Positions 8,324-17,589 of a DNA stretch of 64,000 nt are shown piece after piece; position 1 is the first letter of the stretch; each line of letters starts with the position of its first letter. The translations under genes and the position numbers were made by a program. The DNA comes from Chitinophagales bacterium (GTDB lineage Bacteria > Bacteroidota > Bacteroidia > Chitinophagales > JADIYW01). The stretch lies in contig JAMLHJ010000006.1 of NCBI GenBank assembly GCA_023957245.1, positions 124,001 to 188,000 of the forward strand, read 5' to 3'. The notes beneath the pieces were generated by a model, which saw only the letters and a list, made by a program, of their open reading frames with translations, did no database searches and had not been told where the DNA came from.

Positions 8324-9316
8324 TCAAAAAGGAAACTCTATAGATTCAGGAGCAACCAACTCATAAGTCCTTTCATTTTCTAAGAAACTAATGGGCGAAC
8401 TAGGAAAATTAATAATATCTTTTTTTGTCAATCCCCACACTTCCCAATAACCAGACAAAACTTGAGCAAACATATTGTCATCCCATTTTCCAAAAAGAGG
8501 GCGACCATTCTGAATATCTATTGGCAACGTTTCTACTGATACAAATTGCTCTTCCACATCTATTTTATACCGAGGCGAATACTGCAAAAGATAATTAGAA
8601 TATAAAAATTTGGCACATAATTCTTCAAATTGTATAGGATGCAAGACTGTATCTCCCACTTTCTCTAACAATTCATCATAATGATTTTTCACAATACCAC
8701 TATCTTGCAAAGAAGCAACAATACCAAATCCATTTATCCCCAATGAAAACAATAAATTGACTGTACTATCTCTGAAATTAAAAATATCTTTAGAATATTT
8801 CAGACGGACAATTGCAATGCTCCATGGACTATTTCCTTTGAACTCAAATGGTTGAACAAGAGATTGTAACATTAAGTGAAACAATCCAAAACGCTTTTTC
8901 AACACAGGAGAAATATCAAATTTTTTATTTTGTTTCTCCATTTTTTTGCGCTCAAGTACTAAATCTGAATACAAAATTCCATATACAAATCTACCCATCC
9001 ATAAAAACAAATCTTGCTCACTTAGTGATTTCACTCCTTCATATCCTTGAGCAAAAGCCTGTTCAACATCATTATCCAATTTCCTATATACTTCAGCAAC
9101 TACTAATGAACAAGGAAGTTTCAAATCTTCATATTTCACTTGAGAAACATTATCCATCAATGTGAAATTTTTTCCTCTGTATTCATATTTATCCATTACC
9201 CAATCTGGAAAAACTGTAACAAATTCATTCTCTCTACTCAGCTCCTCTCCTGTTAAAAAACAAATCTTATCATCAAAAATTAATTCAGAGAATGGATTAA
9301 AAAGTTGTAGCGACAT
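8324..9316 (-). CDS. Conserved-looking protein of unknown function (330 aa)
   Basis: I do not recognise this family. The protein starts MSLQLFNPFSELIFDDKICF when read from ATG at 9316. An upstream in-frame start at 9349 would add 11 residues, but the shorter one gives a more natural start. There is no signal peptide and no membrane segment, so it is probably cytoplasmic. Visible features are an early ICFLTGEEL segment, a Lys/Arg-rich stretch ERKKMEKQNKKFD, and FKGNSPWSIAIVRLKYSKD in the middle. It is convergent with the NlpC/P60 gene with only 2 bp between the stops. The approximately 330 bp upstream, to the NlpE/META gene, are AT-rich and hold no other gene. Confidence 0.7.
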   Translation of the reverse strand: MSLQLFNPFSELIFDDKICFLTGEELSRENEFVTVFPDWVMDKYEYRGKNFTLMDNVSQVKYEDLKLPCSLVVAEVYRKLDNDVEQAFAQGYEGVKSLSEQDLFLWMGRFVYGILYSDLVLERKKMEKQNKKFDISPVLKKRFGLFHLMLQSLVQPFEFKGNSPWSIAIVRLKYSKDIFNFRDSTVNLLFSLGINGFGIVASLQDSGIVKNHYDELLEKVGDTVLHPIQFEELCAKFLYSNYLLQYSPRYKIDVEEQFVSVETLPIDIQNGRPLFGKWDDNMFAQVLSGYWEVWGLTKKDIINFPSSPISFLENERTYELVAPESIEFPF

Positions 9317-9646
9317 TATTATTTTATTTTTAAAACCAACAAACGCCAATAGATAAAATCAATATCTGCAAGTTGACGGCACTGCAAAAATAGCAATTAG
9401 AGTATTAAGATAAAAATGTCCTTAAATGATACTTACTTTAATTCAATGCACATTTAACTTCATGAAATAAAAATAGAGATTAAGCAAGATTAAATTTTTC
9501 TTAGCGTAATAAAATCATTTCTGTTCTCAATCTAAATTAAAAACTATCAAAATATTACTTCATTATTATTTTGCAAAAAATAACAATATGAAACTAAATA
9601 TTTCATTTTATCCTCTCAACTTTGCGGCACAAATATTTTATATATC

Positions 9647-10426
9647 ATGTTTAAAAACAATTTAAAAGTAGTACTAATTGCATCTATTGCAGCATTTGTT
9701 ACATTCTCTTGCAATAATCAAAAAGAGACTACACCAGAAGTAAACGAAGAACATTCTGCACAAAATTCTTTGGACTGGCAAGGTTCTTATTCTGGAACAC
9801 TTCCATGTGCTGATTGTGAAGGTATCTATACTGAATTATCAATCAATGACAGCATGGACTATACCCTTATCACAAAATACTTAGGAGTAGAAAATGAAAG
9901 TGCTGATACATTAAGTGGAAAATTTACTTGGGAAGGAAATAATATCAGACTTGGTGGCATCAAAGAAACAGAAGGTTCTAGCCTATACAAAGTGGAAGAA
10001 AATAGAGTTAGACATTTAGATTTAGAAGGAAAAGCTATTGAAGGTGATTTAGCAGAAAATTATATTCTTAGTAAAGATGGCAATCCAGAAGTAGAAAATA
10101 AGAGATGGAAATTAGTAGAAATCTACGGAAAGCCAGTTAAAGAAAGTTCAGATACTCATTATTTGATATTCCATTCTAATGAAAAAAGATTGGAAGCAAA
10201 AGCAGGTTGCAATCAGCTTTCATTAAACTATACAATCAAAAATAGTTTACAATTGTCTATCCAAGAAGGTCTAAGCACTTTGATGGCTTGTGAAAATGAT
10301 ACTTTAGAAAAAGAATTATTACAAATATTCCAAGAAGCGGATAATCTTTCTACAGATGGAAAATCTTTATCTATCAACAAAGCAAGAATGGCTCCATTGG
10401 CTAGATTTGAATTAGTAAATCAATAA
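9647..10426 (+). CDS. Lipoprotein with NlpE N-terminal domain and META domain
   Basis: A 259-residue lipoprotein with lipobox FVTFSC (Cys22). Residues 43-145 match the NlpE N-terminal domain, with the CADC pair (Cys54, Cys57) in GTLPCADCEG. In E. coli this domain links envelope stress and copper to the Cpx response. Residues from about 152 form a META/HslJ-type domain (RWKLVEIYGKPV, AGCNQLS, TLMACEND), a fold found in heat-shock and antibiotic-tolerance lipoproteins. The two-domain order is common in Bacteroidota. A weak promoter-like CAACTTTG lies about 20 bp upstream. A terminator follows 22 bp after the stop. Confidence 0.88.
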   Translation: MFKNNLKVVLIASIAAFVTFSCNNQKETTPEVNEEHSAQNSLDWQGSYSGTLPCADCEGIYTELSINDSMDYTLITKYLGVENESADTLSGKFTWEGNNIRLGGIKETEGSSLYKVEENRVRHLDLEGKAIEGDLAENYILSKDGNPEVENKRWKLVEIYGKPVKESSDTHYLIFHSNEKRLEAKAGCNQLSLNYTIKNSLQLSIQEGLSTLMACENDTLEKELLQIFQEADNLSTDGKSLSINKARMAPLARFELVNQ

Positions 10427-10448
10427 GATTTTTAGAAACAGAAGTGAT

Positions 10449-10483
10449 AAAAAGGGGATAGTAATTATCCCCTTTTTTATTTT
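10449..10483 (+). terminator. Bidirectional intrinsic terminator
   Basis: AAAAGGGGATA, loop GTAA, then TTATCCCCTTTT with A and T runs on both sides. It serves the NlpE/META gene and the convergent ilvA, whose stop codon overlaps its right edge. Confidence 0.88.
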
Positions 10484-11759
10484 ATATCAATAGATTAAAC
10501 AACAATGGATCCTCATTGATACAAATGTATTTAACACCGTACTTGTCCATTCTGTCTAGTAAAGGTTGATAGTCTTCTTTTTGTTTGAGCTCTACTCCCA
10601 CTAATGCAGGTCCACTTTCCTTATTATTTTTCTTAGTATAGGTAAAAGATGTAATATCATCATCAGGGCCCAAAATATCATTCACAAATTCTTTTAAAGC
10701 ACCAGAACGCTGAGGGAAAGACACCATAAAATAATGTTTCAATCCTTCATAAATCAATGAACGCTCTTTGATATCTGGCATACGTTCAATATCATTATTG
10801 CCACCACTGAGAATGCACACAACATTTTTCCCCTTGATTTGCTCCTTATAAAAAGATAATGCCGCTACAGATAATGCACCTGCTGGTTCCGCAACAATTG
10901 CACTGCGATTATACAATTGTAGGATTGTTGTACAGACAGCACCTTCAGGAACAATCACGATATCATCCAAACCATAAGTTTTCAATACTTCAAAAGGAAG
11001 CGCACCAATTTGTTTTACTGCCGCACCGTCAACAAAATTATCTACATTTTCCAATGTGACAATTTTCCCTGAATCCATAGTAGCTTTTAATGATGCTGCT
11101 CCTTGAGGTTCTACTGCAATAATTTTTGCTTTTGGATATTTGGCTTTCAAATAGATGGTCAAGCCACTAATCAGTCCACCACCACCTACAGGAACAAAGA
11201 AGTAATCTGGTTCATTTTGTTTAAGTTGTTGAGCAATTTCCATTCCTACTGTTCCTTGACCTTCTATAATTAATTTATCATCAAAAGGAGAAACCATCAC
11301 ACAATTGTGCTTTTCTACATACTTAAATGAAGCAGATTTGGCATCATCATAAGTATCTCCAGACAACACAATTTCTACCCATTCCCTACCTAATCTCTGC
11401 ACAGCTCTTACTTTTTGTTTGGGAGTAGTAGCAGGCATAAAAATCACCCCTTTAATCTTCAAGGTTTGACAAGCAAAAGCAACGCCTTGAGCATGATTAC
11501 CAGCACTTGAACAGACTACACCTTTAGCTCGATCTTCAGTACTTAAATTGGAAATAAAATTATATGCACCACGAATTTTGTATGAACGTACAATCTGCAA
11601 ATCTTCTCTTTTCAACCAAATATTAGCTTGATAAGTTTCTGATAGATTAACATTATTCTGTAATGGAGTAATAGAAGTAACTCCTTCAAGAACTTTTGCT
11701 GCATGTAATATGCCTTCGTATGTAGGTAATGTTGACAACGTAAAATGAATTTTTATCAA
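10482..11759 (-). CDS. ilvA: Threonine dehydratase (threonine ammonia-lyase)
   Basis: A 425-residue PLP enzyme that deaminates threonine to 2-oxobutyrate, the first step to isoleucine. The PLP lysine is Lys61 in RSYKIRGAYN. SSAGNHAQGVAFAC and the phosphate-binding glycine loop VGGGGLISG follow. The C-terminus (residues ~335-425) is a single ACT-like regulatory domain starting HYFMVSFPQRSGALKEF, as in the short IlvA form. The start is a TTG at 11759; another TTG lies at codon 8 and no in-frame ATG is near. The upstream region shows no leader peptide rich in branched-chain codons. Confidence 0.93.
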   Translation of the reverse strand: MIKIHFTLSTLPTYEGILHAAKVLEGVTSITPLQNNVNLSETYQANIWLKREDLQIVRSYKIRGAYNFISNLSTEDRAKGVVCSSAGNHAQGVAFACQTLKIKGVIFMPATTPKQKVRAVQRLGREWVEIVLSGDTYDDAKSASFKYVEKHNCVMVSPFDDKLIIEGQGTVGMEIAQQLKQNEPDYFFVPVGGGGLISGLTIYLKAKYPKAKIIAVEPQGAASLKATMDSGKIVTLENVDNFVDGAAVKQIGALPFEVLKTYGLDDIVIVPEGAVCTTILQLYNRSAIVAEPAGALSVAALSFYKEQIKGKNVVCILSGGNNDIERMPDIKERSLIYEGLKHYFMVSFPQRSGALKEFVNDILGPDDDITSFTYTKKNNKESGPALVGVELKQKEDYQPLLDRMDKYGVKYICINEDPLLFNLLI

Positions 11760-12086
11760 AAATAAGTAAACATCCTATTTTACTCATTAAAATATTCATT
11801 CAGTCAGTTAATTAATCATTATTTGAAGAAAATTCAAAGAAATATCATTTGTTTTTAAAACCAAATAATCCATTTTTTATACTCAAACCCTAGTAAAAAT
11901 TCAAAAGAAAAATAATTAAATTCTTAAAATTTGTTAAAACATTGAAAAATATTTTATACTAACTAATTGATAATCTATTATTTAGCAAAATATACAATCT
12001 TTTACAAACTACTATGTATTGCATAATACCTTTGATTAGATATATATTTGCATAACAAAACTAATTAACCCATTAAACTTACTATT
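11760..12086. other. AT-rich divergent intergenic region
   Basis: About 327 bp between ilvA and the rightward operon at 12087. It holds a good promoter box for the right-hand operon (12043-12050). Otherwise it is A/T runs, with no reading frame or hairpin that I trust. Confidence 0.7.
12043..12050 (+). promoter_or_regulatory. Promoter -7 box TATATTTG for the PadR/PspC operon
   Basis: TATATTTG fits the Bacteroidota -7 consensus TAnnTTTG. A TTG at 12019-12021 lies 21 bp upstream, in range for the -33 element. The box is 36 bp before the ATG at 12087. Confidence 0.7.
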
Positions 12087-12422
12087 ATGAAAACAATTAT
12101 TTTAGTACTTGGCACAACTGTAAGCTTACTTTCAAGCTCAAAAGTATCGGCTAGAGAAATGGATATGGCCAACCCGTCCTTTTCCAATATTTCATTTATT
12201 GAGAAGAAAGAGGAGGCAAAAACAACAATTCTCTGCCCCAGAGAAAAAGTGAAGGTTTATGTAGAATTTATCGTTGGAGAAAATGGAAAATATTATGTAA
12301 CATATATCAATAGCACCCATCCTGAAATACACTACAAGATTTGTAATATGATTTATCATTTACCAGTGCTTCAGGAGAATAAAGATCATCAAAATTATAT
12401 CACAATAGAATATGAAATATAA
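12087..12422 (+). CDS. Small secreted protein, possibly TonB C-terminal-like
   Basis: A 111-residue protein with a signal peptide (MKTIILVLGTTVSLLSSSKV, cleavage near SAR). The mature part contains VKVYVEFIVGENGKYYVTYI followed by a helix and HLPVL. This pattern resembles the short TonB C-terminal-like modules of Bacteroidota, in which a beta strand with VGxxGK is followed by a helix and a proline, but the similarity is weak. It is first in a tight operon: the PadR gene starts 5 bp downstream. Confidence 0.6.
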   Translation: MKTIILVLGTTVSLLSSSKVSAREMDMANPSFSNISFIEKKEEAKTTILCPREKVKVYVEFIVGENGKYYVTYINSTHPEIHYKICNMIYHLPVLQENKDHQNYITIEYEI

Positions 12423-12427
12423 GTATC

Positions 12428-12775
12428 ATGCAAGAAATTAATGTAGAAAACACCAAAATACAAATGCGGAAAGGCATCCTAGAGTATTGCATCTTGGGTA
12501 TTATTGCCAAGGGTGAAGTATATGCTTCCGACATATTGGAGGATTTAAAGAGTGCAGATTTGTTAGTAGTTGAAGGAACAGTATATCCATTGCTGACTCG
12601 ACTTAAAAACGCAGGTTTATTGACCTATGAATGGAAAGAATCTACTTCTGGACCTCCAAGAAAATATTTTACACTTACAGAACAAGGTAAAAAAGCACTA
12701 GTCGAGTTGTCCCAAACATGGAAAGAACTAGAATATGCTGTAAAAACAACTACACAATCTATCAAACATTTATAA
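12428..12775 (+). CDS. PadR family transcriptional regulator
   Basis: A 115-residue winged-helix regulator. The N-terminus MRKGILEYCILGIIAKGEVY, the recognition part EGTVYPLLTRLKNAGLL and the wing GPPRKYFTLTEQGKKAL are typical of the PadR N-terminal domain. The short C-terminal helix gives the small PadR class, a dimer without a large effector domain. It sits immediately before the PspC-domain gene (10 bp), an arrangement often seen in Bacteroidota. It probably represses its own operon. Confidence 0.92.
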   Translation: MQEINVENTKIQMRKGILEYCILGIIAKGEVYASDILEDLKSADLLVVEGTVYPLLTRLKNAGLLTYEWKESTSGPPRKYFTLTEQGKKALVELSQTWKELEYAVKTTTQSIKHL

Positions 12776-12785
12776 GCCAATCATC

Positions 12786-14963
12786 ATGAATAAAACATAT
12801 AATATTAACCTAGCTGGACAAATCTTTCATATTAATGAAGATGCTTTTGACGCATTGTCTGACTATCTCAAATCATTGAGTAAAATCTATCAAAACGAAG
12901 AAGGCGGTAATGAAATTATTACTGACATTGAAGCCCGTATTGCAGAGATATTTTTATTAGAGAATAGGAACAATATTCAAACAATCATCAATGTTCAACA
13001 AGTAGAAAATGTTATTCTTACATTGGGAAAGCCTGAACAACATTATAGTGAAGAAATTGAAAACGAGCCAATTCGTCCAAGCCAATCCTCTTCTAACAAA
13101 AAAATGTTTAGAGATAATGATTCAAAAATCATTGCAGGAGTTTGCTCTGGTTTAAGTCATTACTTCGGAATTAGCGATCCCCTCTGGATGAGATTGATAT
13201 TTTTAGTTCTCTTCTTTGGTGGATTTGGTGGTAGTTTATTGATATATATTGTCCTTTGGATACTATTACCTAAAGCAATTACATCCTCTGAAAAGTTGCA
13301 AATGAAAGGCGAAGCTATCAATATTGGTAATATTGAGAAAACAGTAAAAGATGGCATCCAGAGTTTTAAAGATTCTTTTCAAGAATTGGATAATAAAAGT
13401 AAAATTCAGAAAGTAGCTAATAAATCTACAAGTTTGATTCAATCAATTTTGCTATTCATCTTCCAAATCATTAAAGCATTTTTACTATTTATTTTCATCA
13501 TCATCTTTGGAGTATTAGTATTTGCTTCGTTTATATTGGGCATAGTCACCATTGCAGGAACTCCTGCCCTATCTAAATTTGTATTTGAAAATTCATTCTT
13601 GGCATATTCTTCATCTATTGCCTTGATAACCATGTTGGTTATCACTTCATTATTCTTTATTTTATTACCAATTCACATATTTTCAAATGATAAAAAGCCA
13701 CTCAAAAAACCAGTAGGTATTTCTATGGCAATCATTGGTTTGGCGGCATTTTTTATATTCATCATTGGAGCGACAGATACAGCAAGACAATTTGCCACTT
13801 CAAAATCTATTCAAAATGAAGAAGTTATACTTCAAGAAACATTGAAAGATACGATTGTCATCGCTACTAAAGCCAATCCTAATACAGAAGACAATAGTTT
13901 CGGCAATATATTTACATGGAGAGGACAATTTGAAATCAATGATGAGCAAATCAACAGCAATTTTGTGAAAGTAAATTTGGCTCAAAGCCCAGACCAAAAT
14001 ATCCATATTTTCAAAGTACAATCTTCAAGAGGCAAATCCAATCAAGCCGCAATAGAAAATGCAAGAAAGATTGATTATCAATACAGTAGAAATGGTGACA
14101 CATTAATTTTCAATGACTATATCAGTATGTCTGATAAAACAACCAAATTCAGAAATCAATCAGTAGAAATCACGCTTTATATTCCAGAAGGAAAAGTAAT
14201 CATCTTTGACAACTCACAAGATATTATCCACAAAAAGCCTAGAATCAAAGACTTTGACAATGATGAATATTTTGACTTGGGTTCAACTCCTTGGAAGTTA
14301 GAAGGAGGATATTTAATTCCACTTAGTTCATCAATAAGTTCTTCTAGTTCTAGCAACTGGTCAGATATTACTCCGATGGAAGGTTTTTCTAAAATTGAAA
14401 TTGATGGTCTTTTGGATGCAGAAATTATTTACTCAACCCAGAATAAAATAGAAAGCAATCACCCTAATGATATAAAAATCCAAACCTCCAATAACAAAGT
14501 AAGTCTTTCAAGAACAGGAAGAAACATCAATGGCAAAACAGCTAAAGTAAAAATCTACACTAGCAATTTGAGTGATGTAGATATTGATGGAATGAGTAAA
14601 GCAATCATCAGTAATTTCAATACAAACAACATAGATATTGATGTTTCAGGAAGCTCATCTGTATCCTTTAATAACTGTAATTTTCAACAGTTGACTGCTG
14701 ATATTGATGGAATGTCTATGCTTCAAGGATTTTCCAAAATCGAAAATGCAATTATCAATATAGATGGTATGAGCGAGTTCAATGGTGATAATTTAATCAT
14801 TCAAAATTTGAAAGCAGAAATCAACGGAGCATCCAAAGCAACTGTCAATGTTCAGCAAAAATTAAAAGGCTCAGTCAATGGAATATCCAAACTTGAATAT
14901 ATAGGCAAGCCGATAACAGATGTAACAACAAGCGGTAATTCAACAATAAAATCAAAAATATAA
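12786..14963 (+). CDS. PspC-domain membrane protein with C-terminal GIN (DUF2807) domain
   Basis: A 725-residue inner-membrane protein. Residues 1-95 are a soluble N-terminal part (INLAGQIFHINEDAF). Residues ~110-165 are a PspC domain (IIAGVCSGLSHYFGI and two hydrophobic stretches up to LLPKA). Four more membrane segments lie near 210-340. Residues ~350-510 form a beta-rich domain. The C-terminal ~200 residues are a GIN/DUF2807 head of beta-helix rungs (FSKIEIDGLLDAEI, IDGMSKAIIS, INIDGMSEF). PspC domains act in envelope stress sensing in enterobacteria; the role here is inferred only. The PadR gene lies 10 bp upstream and the PepSY-like gene 26 bp downstream. Confidence 0.88.
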   Translation: MNKTYNINLAGQIFHINEDAFDALSDYLKSLSKIYQNEEGGNEIITDIEARIAEIFLLENRNNIQTIINVQQVENVILTLGKPEQHYSEEIENEPIRPSQSSSNKKMFRDNDSKIIAGVCSGLSHYFGISDPLWMRLIFLVLFFGGFGGSLLIYIVLWILLPKAITSSEKLQMKGEAINIGNIEKTVKDGIQSFKDSFQELDNKSKIQKVANKSTSLIQSILLFIFQIIKAFLLFIFIIIFGVLVFASFILGIVTIAGTPALSKFVFENSFLAYSSSIALITMLVITSLFFILLPIHIFSNDKKPLKKPVGISMAIIGLAAFFIFIIGATDTARQFATSKSIQNEEVILQETLKDTIVIATKANPNTEDNSFGNIFTWRGQFEINDEQINSNFVKVNLAQSPDQNIHIFKVQSSRGKSNQAAIENARKIDYQYSRNGDTLIFNDYISMSDKTTKFRNQSVEITLYIPEGKVIIFDNSQDIIHKKPRIKDFDNDEYFDLGSTPWKLEGGYLIPLSSSISSSSSSNWSDITPMEGFSKIEIDGLLDAEIIYSTQNKIESNHPNDIKIQTSNNKVSLSRTGRNINGKTAKVKIYTSNLSDVDIDGMSKAIISNFNTNNIDIDVSGSSSVSFNNCNFQQLTADIDGMSMLQGFSKIENAIINIDGMSEFNGDNLIIQNLKAEINGASKATVNVQQKLKGSVNGISKLEYIGKPITDVTTSGNSTIKSKI

Positions 14964-14989
14964 TTTAATCATTTCTAAAATTTTTAACC

Positions 14990-15433
14990 ATGAGAAAAAT
15001 TTCAAATTTCAAAGCAATCTTTTCAGCACTACTTGTTGCTGTATTTTCACTCTCTATAGCTATTGCTAAAGACAAGGTTATCCAATATTCTGAATTACCG
15101 GTAGGTGTCTCTACTTATATTCAGAAACATTTTCCACAACACAAAATTCAACGTATCACTGTAGATAAGGAAGGACTGGCAAAAGAATACGAAATAGATA
15201 TGACAGATAATACTGAGCTCAAATTTATCGATTCGAAAATCATAGAGATAAAAAGCGATGTAAAACTCCCCTCTTCTACTATCCCTAATTCAATCAGTCA
15301 ATATGTAACAAAAAATTATCCTAATAACTTCATTGTCAATTGGGATTTAGAAAGAACTTTTCAAGAAGTCGAACTTAACAACGGTATTGAACTAAAATTT
15401 TCACTCACAGGTGATTTCATAAAAATCAAATAA
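14990..15433 (+). CDS. Secreted PepSY-like (DUF2874) protein
   Basis: A 147-residue periplasmic protein with a signal peptide ending near residue 26 (SIAIAK). Two similar modules follow, LPVGVSTYIQKHFPQHKI and a second starting IPNSISQYVTKNYP. Each is a helix followed by beta strands (YEIDMTDNTELKF, VELNNGIELKF), as in the PepSY-like family common in Bacteroidota. Its function is not established. It ends the PadR/PspC operon and is followed by a terminator. Confidence 0.82.
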   Translation: MRKISNFKAIFSALLVAVFSLSIAIAKDKVIQYSELPVGVSTYIQKHFPQHKIQRITVDKEGLAKEYEIDMTDNTELKFIDSKIIEIKSDVKLPSSTIPNSISQYVTKNYPNNFIVNWDLERTFQEVELNNGIELKFSLTGDFIKIK

Positions 15434-15489
15434 TAACTATAGAATCAGATTGAAGGATAAGAAATCCTATTACTGAATTATGTTGCATG

Positions 15490-15525
15490 GTGCCAGAGTT
15501 TATTATATAGACTCTGGCATTTTTC
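15490..15525 (+). terminator. Intrinsic terminator of the PadR/PspC operon
   Basis: TGCCAGAGT, an 11-nt AT-rich loop, ACTCTGGCA and a T5 run. It lies between the convergent PepSY-like gene and dsbD. Confidence 0.85.
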
Positions 15526-15543
15526 TTAGAATATAACGGCTAT

Positions 15544-17547
15544 TTATTTCTTAAACTCTTCCAATCCACATTGTAAGAAAGTCTTGAACACATCTTCATC
15601 TGAATAACCTATTGGCGTATTTAGAATATTCAAATCTTTATCAACAATAACATAATAAGGTTGTGAAGCTTTTTGGAAATTTCTAATCTCAAAATCTGTC
15701 CATTTATTTCCAATGGTTTTGATATTTTTTAATTTACCAGTAACAGCCGATTGATATTGTTCTTCTTTTGGAAGCGGTGTTCTATCATCAACATAAAGAG
15801 AAGCGATAACATACTCACCCATCAGTGATTTAATATCATCTTTTATCCATACTTTTTCTTCCATTTCTCTACAGTTCACACAACCATATCCCGAAAAATC
15901 AATCAAAATAGGCTTGCCTTGTTCCTTTGCAATTTTCAATGCTTCATTGAAGTCGGTTGTATTATAAGGCTCTTTAACTGCTTTATTGAAAAAATTATAA
16001 TGAGTCGTAGGTGCCAAACCACTTAATATATGAACAGGCTGATAGGTAACTGTATTTTTAATCATAAATAAAGCAAATAAGATACTAGCAGCACCAAACA
16101 GACGAATTGCAATCGGAGTTTTGTCTTTACTGAATAAACCCAATGCATAGAATCCGATAATCATAAAAATGACTATCCATATTCCCATAAATAACTCCCA
16201 ACGTAAGATACCCCAACCTTGAGTTAAATCTACTACTGACAGGAATTTGAATGCAAATGCCAATTCCAACAATCCTAAAAGCACTTTTACTTTACTCAAC
16301 CATCCTCCAGATTTTGGTAAACCTTTTAACCATTGAGGAAATAAAGCAAATAATGTAAATGGCAATGCTAAAGCCACTGAAAACCCAAGCATTCCGACTA
16401 TAGGTTTCACTTTGAAAATACCGAATGATGGACCTACATCTGTTGCTGCTTGCACTAACAATGAACCGATAATCGGCCCAGTACATGAAAATGAAACTAA
16501 TGCTAAGGTGAAAGCCATGAAAAATATTCCCAACAGTCCACCTTTATTAGAAAGTTGATCTGTCTTGTTCGCCCATGAAGAAGGCAATGTTATTTCAAAT
16601 AATCCAAAAAATGATAATGCGAAAATGACAAAAATAACAAAGAATAAAAGATTGAAAAACACACTAGTACTCATCACATTCAATGCATCAGCACCAAAAA
16701 TAAGTGTAATAGATAGACCCAATAATACATAGATCAAAATGATAGAAATACCATATAAGGCAGCCTGACGCACACCATTTTTTCTATCTTTTCCACCTTT
16801 GGTAAAGAAACTGACCGTCAAAGGAATCATTGGGAAAACACAAGGTGTAAGCAAGGCTATCAAGCCTCCTAAAAACCCTAATACAAATATCCATGCAATT
16901 CCACTCTTATCGGCTTCATCTGCTTGTACGCAAGTAGTATTCGCTTTATCCCAGTTAAAAACAATATCAGATTGATAATTATCATCGCTCGTAGCTATGG
17001 GTTTAATATCTTCACTGACAATGATTTGTTGTCCAAGTTGAGAACTATCTGAGGTCGAAGAAGTACTATTAGCAGTAGCTGATTTCTTCAATTTTAACTC
17101 AAAATCATCTCCATCAGGCGGATAACACATTTCATCATTACAAGCTTGAGCTTCATAAAAACCACTGATAGTTGCTTCATCCTTCAACAATTTTACTTTT
17201 TGCTTAAATGTAACTTCCTTCTTAAACTTGGCTACTTTTGTCTCCCATATCGGGTCAAAATAAGTTTCTTTTTTGCCTTCAAAAGTTAGCGTTCCTACCT
17301 TTTTATAATCACCAGATTCTTTAATTTCTACTGTTGAAGGAACTGGACCAATATCTGGTGAAATATCATGACTATAAATAGAATATCCCGATCCAATTTT
17401 GGCAGTAATATTGATTTCATATATATCAGATTCAATCTGTTTGGCTGAAACAGACCATTTGATTGGGCTTTCAAACTGAGCATTAGCAAACCCAACATAT
17501 AAAAATAATACGCTAAATAAATACCTTAAAAATTTCATCTTCTCCAT
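15544..17547 (-). CDS. dsbD: Thiol:disulfide interchange protein DsbD
   Basis: A 667-residue inner-membrane reductase that carries electrons from cytoplasmic thioredoxin to periplasmic proteins. It has a signal peptide (to ~24) and an N-terminal periplasmic domain (residues 25-155) with the paired cysteines in ACNDEMCYPPDGDDF. A membrane domain of about eight segments contains TPCVFPMIPLTVSFF (near 234) and SCTGPIIGSLLVQA (near 356), whose cysteines form the transfer pair. The C-terminal thioredoxin-like domain has GCVNCREME (near 554). All three cysteine pairs are present. Met4 is an alternative start. It stands 42 bp downstream of the DUF6427-like gene on the same strand. Confidence 0.94.
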   Translation of the reverse strand: MEKMKFLRYLFSVLFLYVGFANAQFESPIKWSVSAKQIESDIYEINITAKIGSGYSIYSHDISPDIGPVPSTVEIKESGDYKKVGTLTFEGKKETYFDPIWETKVAKFKKEVTFKQKVKLLKDEATISGFYEAQACNDEMCYPPDGDDFELKLKKSATANSTSSTSDSSQLGQQIIVSEDIKPIATSDDNYQSDIVFNWDKANTTCVQADEADKSGIAWIFVLGFLGGLIALLTPCVFPMIPLTVSFFTKGGKDRKNGVRQAALYGISIILIYVLLGLSITLIFGADALNVMSTSVFFNLLFFVIFVIFALSFFGLFEITLPSSWANKTDQLSNKGGLLGIFFMAFTLALVSFSCTGPIIGSLLVQAATDVGPSFGIFKVKPIVGMLGFSVALALPFTLFALFPQWLKGLPKSGGWLSKVKVLLGLLELAFAFKFLSVVDLTQGWGILRWELFMGIWIVIFMIIGFYALGLFSKDKTPIAIRLFGAASILFALFMIKNTVTYQPVHILSGLAPTTHYNFFNKAVKEPYNTTDFNEALKIAKEQGKPILIDFSGYGCVNCREMEEKVWIKDDIKSLMGEYVIASLYVDDRTPLPKEEQYQSAVTGKLKNIKTIGNKWTDFEIRNFQKASQPYYVIVDKDLNILNTPIGYSDEDVFKTFLQCGLEEFKK

Positions 17548-17589
17548 TAAAAAAGTTAAACATCAATACTTTATTATAGTTCAAAAGTA

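Noticed and set aside
11760-12086. An attenuator or leader peptide before ilvA
   Set aside because: I looked on the minus strand for runs of Ile, Leu or Val codons and for a terminator and found neither; only a five-codon frame (MFTYF) overlaps the start.
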